NCBI GenBank assembly: GCA_023362775.1
Contig: JALMGJ010000006.1
Coordinates: 16,204,001-16,268,000 of the forward strand
DNA length: 64,000 nt
Source of the DNA: Charina bottae
Lineage: Eukaryota > Chordata > Lepidosauria > Squamata > Charinaidae
Reading direction: 5' to 3'
The position numbers and the translations under genes were made by a program. This document shows positions 44,801-56,800 of the stretch, piece after piece. The notes under the pieces were generated by a model. It saw only the letters and a list, made by a program, of their open reading frames with translations. It was not told the DNA's origin and searched no databases. Positions within the stretch are counted from its first letter, which is position 1. Every line of letters starts with the position of its first letter.

Positions 44801-47800
44801 TGGTTTGAGGATTCCTGCCTTGGGCAGGGGGTTGGACTAGAAGACCTCCAAGGTCCCTTCCAACCCTATAATTCTATCATTCTAAGCAATAGTAATTGGC
44901 CATTAATCTTCCTAGCTTCCTATGCTATGTTGGAAGTGACTGTTCTGCAGATATGTCTATGAAGGTTCTCAGTCATCCAGGTGGAATTGTCTGTAGCTTG
45001 AATCATGTCAACTGGATTTCTATTTTCTTAGTGGAAACGTTTCACTCCTTATCCAAGGAGCTTCTTCAGTCTGAGTAAAGTTAGTAAGGGAATCCTTAAA
45101 TATGTTTCTAGGCTGGCTGTGTGACCTTGCACCTGGGGCTAGGTCATGGTTATTTTTGAGATGTTTGTTTTTAAGTCCCTTTATCATCTAAAGGAGGATC
45201 GTTAAGATTACCCTGCTGCTGTTGAGCTTGCGAAATGGTCTTAATCTTCCTAGGCACAGAAGACAAAGCAGGAAGGAAGATAGGGGAAAGGTTATGCCTG
45301 AGGCCCCCACCTCTATTCAAGGAAGGATTTTCCAAGTTGGCATGAATGGATTCCTTGACCCCTCTCTCAAACCACCTATCTTCTCTGTCTAAAATGTGAA
45401 CATTAATGTCCTCAAATGAGTGTCCTTTTTCCTTTAGATGAAGATAAACTGCTGACTCTGGTCCTGTGGTGTTACTTCTCCTGTGTTGGGCCATCCTCCT
45501 GTACAACGGTTGTTTGGTTTCTCCAATGTAGAGTTCAGAGCACTCCTCACTGCACTGGATTGCATACACTACATTGCTTTCCTTGTGTTTTGGAGTTTGA
45601 TCTTTGGGGTGTACAAGCCTCTGTCTCAGTGTGTTGGTGGGTTTGAAATATACAGGTATGTGGTGTTTGCCAAATATCCGTTTTATCTTTTCAGACACGC
45701 CAGCCATGTAAGGAATGACCAGGTTCTTCCGTTTACTCTGAGTCTCAGCCCTATCTGTCGCTGTTTTAGGTCTGGTAGACTTAGATTTAGTGAAGGCCCA
45801 ATTTGGATATCCACAGGCCTGCAGAGCTGTTCTCAGATGCTGCTGTTCATTCTTTTTGGAATCCATGGAGGTGGGGATGGTTTCTGCTCTGTGTGACAAT
45901 GTCCTGATGACTCCTAGTTTGTGCTGCAGTGGATGGTGGGAGTCAAACATCAGGTATTGATCTGTGTGTGTGGGTTTCCTGTAGATCCCTATTTCTAGCT
46001 TGCCACCGGTCCCAATGAGGACTTCACAGTCTAGGAATGCCAGTCTGTTGTCCTTGGTGTCTTCTCTGGTGAAGCTAATGTTGGCATCTATAGTGTTTAT
46101 ATGGTCCGTGAAGGCCTGTACTTCCTGGGCCTTGATTTTGACCCAGGTGTCATCCACATACCTAAACCAGTGGGTGGGCACCGTTCCCTGGAATGTGTTG
46201 AGTGCTTTCTTCTCCACTTCTTCCATGTATAAATTGGCCACAATGGGTGACACAGGAGAACCCATGGCACAGCCGTGTTTTTGTCTGTAAAAGTCACCTC
46301 TGTATGTGAAATAAGTGGTGTTAAGACACAGGTCCAGAAGATGGCAGATCTGGTTTGGGTTGAGATGGCTTCTCCTTTCCAGGGTGCTGTCCTCTTCTAG
46401 TCTCTTCCTGACAGCGGATAGAGCATGAGTGGTGGGGATGCTGGTGAAAAGGGAGGACACATCAAAGGAGACCATAGTTTCATCTGTATCCAGTTTCAGG
46501 ATCTTTGCTTTGGAAACAAATTCTTCCGAATTATGGATGTGGTGTTCAGAGTGTCCAACTAGAGGTGCTAGTATGGTAGAGAGGTGTTTGGCAATGTTGT
46601 ATGTTACCGAATTGATGCTGCTGACTATGGGTCGGAGGGGTGTTCCTTCCTTGTGGATCTTAGGAAGTCCGTAGATGCAGGGGATGGCTTCTCCAGGATA
46701 CAGACGGTGGTAGGTAATCCTATCGATGGAGCCATCATGTTCCAATTGTTTCAAACTGTCTATTGCCTTTTTCTTGTAATTGTTGGTGGGGTCTCTTTTC
46801 AGTTTTTCATATGTATGGTGATCCTCCAAAAGTGAGGTAATTTTATTGTGGTAGTCTGCAGTGTTTAGAACCACAGTACATCTTCCTTTGTCAGCAGGTA
46901 AAATGGTGATGGTTTCATCTTTGCTGAGGGCTGTCAGGGCTCTCCTCTCTTGGACGGTAAGGTTGGGGGGAGGAGGTTGAGCACTGGACAGAGCTGCAGA
47001 TATTTTAAGCCGGAGTTGTTCTGCTTCTTCAAAAGGTAGGTGGTTGTTGTGGATGGCAGATTCTGTGGCTGTAATGAGCTCCACAACCGGAACTTGCTTG
47101 GGAGTGATGGCAAAATTAAGACCTTTGGCTAGGACATCTCTCTCTGGTTGGGTAAGTTCTCTGTCTGAGAGATTTTTCACCCACATGTTCTTTTTGTCCT
47201 CTGTGGTCCTGTTGTTGTTGTTCCTCCCAGCGGTTTCTCCAGTTCCTTGTTTCTGCTTGCTGCGAGAAAGAAGAATGTCAAATTTCTTAGTTTGCCTCTC
47301 CTTTGTCTTGTGATGCTGGGCCAGCTGTACTTTATTGCCAAGCTGAATAACTCTATCCAGGATTGGGTCAGGAAGGGTGGCTGTGAGTTCCTGGTGAAGG
47401 TTTTCAAAATTGTATTGCAGGGCATCAATGGTGAAGTGGACTTGCCTTATTCTTTCATTTAGAAGATGTCTTTGTGCCTGCTGCAGGATCTGATCTGCTC
47501 TGTGACCCTTAACTGTAGATTGCAGGCGTAGGCTTGTCGGGATGAGTCTCTGTTGTCTGCATCTGAGGTTAAAACGTAGGTGGTTTCTATAGTCTGCCAC
47601 CTTTCTAGCTGTCTTCTCGAATTTCCTTACCAACTTCAGGGTTTCATCCCCAAAATGTATGGCAATATGTCTATGAAGGTTCTCAGTCATCCAGGTGGAA
47701 TTGTCTGTAGCTTGAATCATGTCAACTGGATTTCTATTTTCTTAGTGGAAACGTTTCACTCCTTATCCAAGGAGCTTCTTCAGTCTGAGTAAAGTTAGTA

Positions 47801-50800
47801 AGGGAATCCTTAAATATGTTTCTAGGCTGGCTGTGTGACCTTGCACCTGGGGCTAGGTCATGGTTATTTTTGAGATGTTTGTTTTTAAGTCCCTTTATCA
47901 TCTAAAGGAGGATCGTTAAGATTACCCTGCTGCTGTTGAGCTTGCGAAATGGTCTTAATCTTCCTAGGCACAGAAGACAAAGCAGGAAGGAAGATAGGGG
48001 AAAGGTTATGCCTGAGGCCCCCACCTCTATTCAAGGAAGGATTTTCCAAGTTGGCATGAATGGATTCCTTGACCCCTCTCTCAAACCACCTATCTTCTCT
48101 GTCTAAAATGTGAACATTAATGTCCTCAAATGAGTGTCCTTTTTCCTTTAGATGAAGATAAACTGCTGACTCTGGTCCTGTGGTGTTACTTCTCCTGTGT
48201 TGGGCCATCCTCCTGTACAACGGTTGTTTGGTTTCTCCAATGTAGAGTTCAGAGCACTCCTCACTGCACTGGATTGCATACACTACATTGCTTTCCTTGT
48301 GTTTTGGAGTTTGATCTTTGGGGTGTACAAGCCTCTGTCTCAGTGTGTTGGTGGGTTTGAAATATACAGGTATGTGGTGTTTGCCAAATATCCGTTTTAT
48401 CTTTTCAGACACGCCAGCCATGTAAGGAATGACCAGGTTCTTCCGTTTACTCTGAGTCTCAGCCCTATCTGTCGCTGTTTTAGGTCTGGTAGACTTAGAT
48501 TTAGTGAAGGCCCAATTTGGATATCCACAGGCCTGCAGAGCTGTTCTCAGATGCTGCTGTTCATTCTTTTTGGAATCCATGGAGGTGGGGATGGTTTCTG
48601 CTCTGTGTGACAATGTCCTGATGACTCCTAGTTTGTGCTGCAGTGGATGGTGGGAGTCAAACATCAGGTATTGATCTGTGTGTGTGGGTTTCCTGTAGAT
48701 CCCTATTTCTAGCTTGCCACCGGTCCCAATGAGGACTTCACAGTCTAGGAATGCCAGTCTGTTGTCCTTGGTGTCTTCTCTGGTGAAGCTAATGTTGGCA
48801 TCTATAGTGTTTATATGGTCCGTGAAGGCCTGTACTCAGAGAAGTACAACATTAGCTTCACCAGAGAAGACACCAAGGACAACAGACTGGCATTCCTAGA
48901 CTGTGAAGTCCTCATTGGGACCGGTGGCAAGCTAGAAATAGGGATCTACAGGAAACCCACACACACAGATCAATACCTGATGTTTGACTCCCACCATCCA
49001 CTGCAGCACAAACTAGGAGTCATCAGGACATTGTCACACAGAGCAGAAACCATCCCCACCTCCATGGATTCCAAAAAGAATGAACAGCAGCATCTGAGAA
49101 CAGCTCTGCAGGCCTGTGGATATCCAAATTGGGCCTTCACTAAATCTAAGTCTACCAGACCTAAAACAGCGACAGATAGGGCTGAGACTCAGAGTAAACG
49201 GAAGAACCTGGTCATTCCTTACATGGCTGGCGTGTCTGAAAAGATAAAACGGATATTTGGCAAACACCACATACCTGTATATTTCAAACCCACCAACACA
49301 CTGAGACAGAGGCTTGTACACCCCAAAGATCAAACTCCAAAACACAAGGAAAGCAATGTAGTGTATGCAATCCAGTGCAGTGAGGAGTGCTCTGAACTCT
49401 ACATTGGAGAAACCAAACAACCGTTGTACAGGAGGATGGCCCAACACAGGAGAAGTAACACCACAGGACCAGAGTCAGCAGTTTATCTTCATCTAAAGGA
49501 AAAAGGACACTCATTTGAGGACATTAATGTTCACATTTTAGACAGAGAAGATAGGTGGTTTGAGAGAGGGGTCAAGGAATCCATTCATGCCAACTTGGAA
49601 AATCCTTCCTTGAATAGAGGTGGGGGCCTCAGGCATAACCTTTCCCCTATCTTCCTTCCTGCTTTGTCTTCTGTGCCTAGGAAGATTAAGACCATTTCGC
49701 AAGCTCAACAGCAGCAGGGTAATCTTAACGATCCTCCTTTAGATGATAAAGGGACTTAAAAACAAACATCTCAAAAATAACCATGACCTAGCCCCAGGTG
49801 CAAGGTCACACAGCCAGCCTAGAAACATATTTAAGGATTCCCTTACTAACTTTACTCAGACTGAAGAAGCTCCTTGGATAAGGAGTGAAACGTTTCCACT
49901 AAGAAAATAGAAATCCAGTTGACATGATTCAAGCTACAGACAATTCCACCTGGATGACTGAGAACCTTCATAGACATATTGCCATACATTTTGGGGATGA
50001 AACCCTGAAGTTGGTAAGGAAATTCGAGAAGACAGCTAGAAAGGTGGCAGACTATAGAAACCACCTACGTTTTAACCTCAGATGCAGACAACAGAGACTC
50101 ATCCCGACAAGCCTACGCCTGCAATCTACAGTTAAGGGTCACAGAGCAGATCAGATCCTGCAGCAGGCACAAAGACATCTTCTAAATGAAAGAATAAGGC
50201 AAGTCCACTTCACCATTGATGCCCTGCAATACAATTTTGAAAACCTTCACCAGGAACTCACAGCCACCCTTCCTGACCCAATCCTGGATAGAGTTATTCA
50301 GCTTGGCAATAAAGTACAGCTGGCCCAGCATCACAAGACAAAGGAGAGGCAAACTAAGAAATTTGACATTCTTCTTTCTCGCAGCAAGCAGAAACAAGGA
50401 ACTGGAGAAACCGCTGGGAGGAACAACAACAACAGGACCACAGAGGACAAAAAGAACATGTGGGTGAAAAATCTCTCAGACAGAGAACTTACCCAACCAG
50501 AGAGAGATGTCCTAGCCAAAGGTCTTAATTTTGCCATCACTCCCAAGCAAGTTCCGGTTGTGGAGCTCATTACAGCCACAGAATCTGCCATCCACAACAA
50601 CCACCTACCTTTTGAAGAAGCAGAACAACTCCGGCTTAAAATATCTGCAGCTCTGTCCAGTGCTCAACCTCCTCCCCCCAACCTTACCGTCCAAGAGAGG
50701 AGAGCCCTGACAGCCCTCAGCAAAGATGAAACCATCACCATTTTACCTGCTGACAAAGGAAGATGTACTGTGGTTCTAAACACTGCAGACTACCACAATA

Positions 50801-53800
50801 AAATTACCTCACTTTTGGAGGATCACCATACATATGAAAAACTGAAAAGAGACCCCACCAACAATTACAAGAAAAAGGCAATAGACAGTTTGAAACAATT
50901 GGAACATGATGGCTCCATCGATAGGATTACCTACCACCGTCTGTATCCTGGAGAAGCCATCCCCTGCATCTACGGACTTCCTAAGATCCACAAGGAAGGA
51001 ACACCCCTCCGACCCATAGTCAGCAGCATCAATTCGGTAACATACAACATTGCCAAACACCTCTCTACCATACTAGCACCTCTAGTTGGACACTCTGAAC
51101 ACCACATCCATAATTCGGAAGAATTTGTTTCCAAAGCAAAGATCCTGAAACTGGATACAGATGAAACTATGGTCTCCTTTGATGTGTCCTCCCTTTTCAC
51201 CAGCATCCCCACCACTCATGCTCTATCCGCTGTCAGGAAGAGACTAGAAGAGGACAGCACCCTGGAAAGGAGAAGCCATCTCAACCCAAACCAGATCTGC
51301 CATCTTCTGGACCTGTGTCTTAACACCACTTATTTCACATACAGAGGTGACTTTTACAGACAAAAACACGGCTGTGCCATGGGTTCTCCTGTGTCACCCA
51401 TTGTGGCCAATTTATACATGGAAGAAGTGGAGAAGAAAGCACTCAACACATTCCAGGGAACGGTGCCCACCCACTGGTTTAGGTATGTGGATGACACCTG
51501 GGTCAAAATCAAGGCCCAGGAAGTACAGGCCTTCACGGACCATATAAACACTATAGATGCCAACATTAGCTTCACCAGAGAAGACACCAAGGACAACAGA
51601 CTGGCATTCCTAGACTGTGAAGTCCTCATTGGGACCGGTGGCAAGCTAGAAATAGGGATCTACAGGAAACCCACACACACAGATCAATACCTGATGTTTG
51701 ACTCCCACCATCCACTGCAGCACAAACTAGGAGTCATCAGGACATTGTCACACAGAGCAGAAACCATCCCCACCTCCATGGATTCCAAAAAGAATGAACA
51801 GCAGCATCTGAGAACAGCTCTGCAGGCCTGTGGATATCCAAATTGGGCCTTCACTAAATCTAAGTCTACCAGACCTAAAACAGCGACAGATAGGGCTGAG
51901 ACTCAGAGTAAACGGAAGAACCTGGTCATTCCTTACATGGCTGGCGTGTCTGAAAAGATAAAACGGATATTTGGCAAACACCACATACCTGTATATTTCA
52001 AACCCACCAACACACTGAGACAGAGGCTTGTACACCCCAAAGATCAAACTCCAAAACACAAGGAAAGCAATGTAGTGTATGCAATCCAGTGCAGTGAGGA
52101 GTGCTCTGAACTCTACATTGGAGAAACCAAACAACCGTTGTACAGGAGGATGGCCCAACACAGGAGAAGTAACACCACAGGACCAGAGTCAGCAGTTTAT
52201 CTTCATCTAAAGGAAAAAGGACACTCATTTGAGGACATTAATGTTCACATTTTAGACAGAGAAGATAGGTGGTTTGAGAGAGGGGTCAAGGAATCCATTC
52301 ATGCCAACTTGGAAAATCCTTCCTTGAATAGAGGTGGGGGCCTCAGGCATAACCTTTCCCCTATCTTCCTTCCTGCTTTGTCTTCTGTGCCTAGGAAGAT
52401 TAAGACCATTTCGCAAGCTCAACAGCAGCAGGGTAATCTTAACGATCCTCCTTTAGATGATAAAGGGACTTAAAAACAAACATCTCAAAAATAACCATGA
52501 CCTAGCCCCAGGTGCAAGGTCACACAGCCAGCCTAGAAACATATTTAAGGATTCCCTTACTAACTTTACTCAGACTGAAGAAGCTCCTTGGATAAGGAGT
52601 GAAACGTTTCCACTAAGAAAATAGAAATCCAGTTGACATGATTCAAGCTACAGATGTTCTGCAGATACTTAATTCGGTTTGCCCACTCTTCTGTCACTAT
52701 TCTTGTCACCTGACATTTGATGTGATACATGCACCCTTTTTGGACTGCTGCAGGTACGCCATTTGTATGATACAGGAGACTTGAGGGATATTCATCTGGA
52801 GATAGAAAATTTGGTGAACTCTAGGACACCAAAGTTATCACGGAATGGTAAGTAATTCCATTTATTTGGTGTTGCTGTCTTTTTTTCTTCCCTTCCTGGA
52901 AATTTAAAATTGGATTCCATGCCAGCTGCCATCGCTGGTTACATTTTCAAATAGTGCATTAAATATTAAGAGAATATTGGCTGGATATTTACTTAAGCTG
53001 CGTAATAGCCATTAGTGATCTCTTTGACCCTCCAGGCTCTTATAAATACACTTAGCATTTTTACATTCTTATGTATAGGAATGAGAACAAAAACACTTCA
53101 CTTAGAGCTCTGTGTGCATTAAAAGCAGAGAGACAGAGGGTTTTGTCATGCTATTAAAACCAGGAAATTGGTATTTTGTGACAGATGTAACACTGAGTTT
53201 ATGAGCAACCTTTCCTAGTGTGATGCCCTCTTAGTTGAGTTAGGTTAAACTAACCTATAAGAGATATGGACACATACAAAAAATTGTAATAGCGAAATGT
53301 ATTGGGACACAACATATCTCATGAAAACAGAGTTCCCCTTTACAGCAGGGCAAGGCTTGGACAGAGCTCCCCTCTTACAGCAGGGCACAAGGCAGGCACT
53401 AGGACCTGCGCAGAATCCTGGCAGGGCCCGGAGGCAGCAGCAGCGAGGCGCTTGAGGCTCTGAGCCTCCGACTCAGAGGTTTCTTGTTACGTTCGCGCGA
53501 CACACCTACACACTGCAGCCGACACACTAACGTGTCGCAGCACACAGTTTGGAAAGCTCTGCTCTAGTCCAATAATATGTGGAGGGCACCAGTTAGTATA
53601 AATTGATTTATAACAGGGGTGGACAGCCTATAGCCCTGGGGCTTCATGTAGCCTTGAGTTCCATTTTCAGTGCTCAAGAAATCCCTCCTAAGCATGATTG
53701 CTGAAGACTGATTTCACAGTTCTTGGCCATTTTGAATTGGGAAACAGAAGAAAAATGTAGTATGAAGTCCTATAATAGACAGCATAGTCTACCATGGTAG

Positions 53801-56800
53801 AGATGGGCGGGGATAAATCCAAATAATAAATAAATAAATAAAAAAGAAAGAAAGAAAGAAAGACAACTCTCGATCCTCCCCAAACCCTAGCTTCATCCAC
53901 ATGTATGCTGCACCTCAGCTACTTTATGCTCCTTAGCCCCCTGCCCAGATATTACAACTGGCCTTTGTCCACCAAAAGATAGATCCTCCCTGATTGAGAA
54001 TACTAGTTACATAGTCACTTCAAGAACTGAAATATCTCAATGTTTATTTCAGAATCTGTGGCCCGCTCTAGCAAACTTCTGGGCTGGTGCCAGAGGCAGA
54101 CCGATGGATATGCTGGTGTGAACATAACAGACCTTACAATGTCATGGAAGAGTGGCCTAGCGCTGTGTGCTATTATTCATCGATTTCGTCCAGACCTGAT
54201 GTAAGCAGTAGGATTTGCTTGTGAATGGCTATCTGAAGAAACTTTGATAGCATTAGTCAGGCAATTGAGCAATGTTTGTATTTTCCTAAGCAACAGTAGA
54301 TAGAAAGAGTTTTTGTTATAACTTAAAAAATGTATTTTTCTCCTTCCAGAGATTTTGATTCCCTAGATGAACACAATGTAGAGAAGAATAATCAGCTGGC
54401 GTTTGACATTGCTGAGAAGGAGCTTGGAATCTCTCCCATTATGACTGGCAGAGATATGGCATCAGTTGGTGAACCAGACAAGCTGTCCATGGTTATGTAT
54501 CTCACCCAGTTTTATGAGATGTTCAAGGACTCTCTTCCTTCCAATGGTAAGACATGTCGGATGCATCTACTAGAACAGGGCTTTCCAAAGTTTTCCCGCG
54601 GCGACACACCAACCGCTGTTGGTGTGTCGCCGCGGGAAAACCCGGAAGTGCCGCCGTTGCGGCAGCGTGCAAAAACCCGGAAGCGCTGCTGCCGCTTTCA
54701 CGTTCTTGCGCACCGCCGTTGGTGTGTCGCCGCGGGAAAACCCGGAAGCGCTGATGATGATCAGCGCTTCCGGGTTGTGTGGTGACACACCAGGCTGTGT
54801 GTGGCGACACACTTTTGTGTCGCGACACACAGTTTGGAAAGCTATGTACTAGAATCTTTGAAAGTGGCAATGTACAATTGACTGCTCTTGTTCCATTCTA
54901 GAACAGTTTATTTTCTTTGATGCTGAAAGAAAATGTTTTCCGTGCCTAAACTTTTCTCGTATCAAGATAGCGAATACAATATAGCAAACTGGATTCCCAT
55001 CTTTTCTTATGGGTCGTTATTTTTTGAAGCATACTGGATTGAATTATTTCTGAGGTGATGAGATAGAAAGGAGGTTGACCTCTCTGCTACTGCCACAGTC
55101 ACATTGATTTCCCATCAAGACTAGCTCTTTGTGATATGTTTGCATTGCTGTTGAATTATGCAAAAATATTCTAGCTGGTTCTGTTACAGTTTAATATTAA
55201 AGACAAAAATGTGACTTAATAAAAGTAGGAACTTCTAGAGGTAGAAAAGTGAAGTCTTTCTCTTAGAGCAAGTCTATGGCTAACAGGTTGGAGTGAAGAA
55301 CATTCTGTACCTGATGTTACCATTTCAACCAAAAGGATAGTAGCAATAATATCTGAAAATGTAGTTGTGTTGCAAAGGCTAAAGTAATTTTGCAGGAAAG
55401 ATATGAAAATAAATTGACCACAGAAAGATAACACCTAATGCTTGTTAAGCATCCCTGGTGCTCACATCTCTGTGTGACGTATTTCATTAATTGATATGGG
55501 AAGGGAGGGAGGCAAACATTGTCTTACTATTGATCTCAAATGATCACAATGAAAATCAATTTCTAGAATGGAGAAAAAGATTAAATGGAGGATTAGTTGT
55601 GGTGCTTTGCAACAGAATGTAGATGGTGGAAATGCCTACACCTGTGTTGCAAAAAGCCAAAATCAAAGTCCCAAAATGGACACTCTTTTAGGAGATTTCC
55701 TATTTTGTTATGCCTCCATTGATATTTTATTTCTTCTCACAGATAATCTGGAACTGAATGCAGAAGAAAAAGCTGCTTTAATTGCTAACACCAAATCTCC
55801 AATCTCCTTCTTCAGCAAGTTGGGACAGAGCATTTCACGGAAACGGACACCAAAGGTAATAACAGTTGTTTTGAAATAAAAAAACCATAAGATGTATATA
55901 TATGAGCTCTTACTTACTCTGATCTAGCTTCCATGCATGCATTTCTTTCTGGATTGAGAGTAATGTACAAAAAGTGATGATACAGTAAGATTGTGATTTA
56001 ATAGCCCACTTGGAGGGAAGGAATATCAGATAAATCCAAATTTATATTATTTGCATTGTGCAGTTATGCAAATGATGTAAATGGTCATAATTTTTCAGTG
56101 TTGGACTCTTTCAGAAATAACAGATTTTGCCCAAGGTTTGAGGGTGAAGTCCAAACTAAAATGTTGTCCAGTGCATCAAAAGTCCACTGAATAGAATTCT
56201 AGAGAATCAAGGTTTTACTGTACTTAATTCCTAGGGCTGTGTTTTGATATGAAGCTTTTGAAGCTGGATGCATGATTTTTGAGGGTCACTGGGTAGCTTG
56301 GAAGGGAAGCTCTGAGTGGCTGGTGCTGACAGTGCCAATCTCCTAGAATGATGAATATGATGGTCATTCATTGACTTTTTTTAAGAGTCTGCACATCTGT
56401 AAACATTCATTTTATCTGTTTCACTCTAGAAAGTTTGTCATTATTTGCTTGGTTACTTTGCTAATGTAGAGTAGGTAGAATAAATGTAAAAGGTATGCTT
56501 CATATAGATAATTAGTAATCTCTGAAAAGCAAGAAAAAGTAGCCTTGAAATGTGTGCTAAATGTTCGTAACAGTAAGTTCCTGGTGGCCCTTGTTTGAAC
56601 TGAAATAGAAGTTTGGTCCATATTTGGACTGACACACCTGTGTTCTGCTGAACTACAGCCAACATCCTGGATCTATTAATACAAATGTAATAGTATCAAA
56701 AGACAGTATCAAAATACAGTTAAATCATATGATGCCATAGGCATGGATGTTTTACAGAGACAATGTAATTCCCAAGATGTGCATGGCATCAGCCCTGAAA

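Larger units (their letters stand above)
44954..52654. mobile_element. 7.7-kb fold-back insertion of a Penelope-like element
   Basis: A 13-bp duplication TGTTCTGCAGATA flanks the whole unit (44941-44953, 52655-52667). The arms 44990-48797 and 48847-52654 are each 3,808 bp and inverted with no net length difference. The ORFs in both arms translate identically over all 849 codons, as do the opposite-frame ORFs, so the arms are essentially identical. From the centre outward each arm has a 5'-truncated PLE, a complete PLE and a terminal repeat, so both 3' ends face the target. The left outer end extends 36 bp further (44954-44989). The centre (48798-48846) contains TGTACT cagaga AGTACA. It lies within MICAL3 intron 43705-52753. 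The duplication and unique flanks argue against an assembly fold-back, but raw reads spanning the centre would settle it. Confidence 0.9.

Noticed and set aside
45416..45896. Open frames opposite to the PLE and BovB genes
   Set aside because: They are antisense shadows of the RT/endonuclease ORFs with no family of their own.
44954..52654. Assembly fold-back artefact as the explanation of the PLE palindrome
   Set aside because: Both outer ends have the same 13-bp duplication with unique, different flanks, and the MICAL3 exons on each side are single-copy and in order. Read-level proof is still needed.
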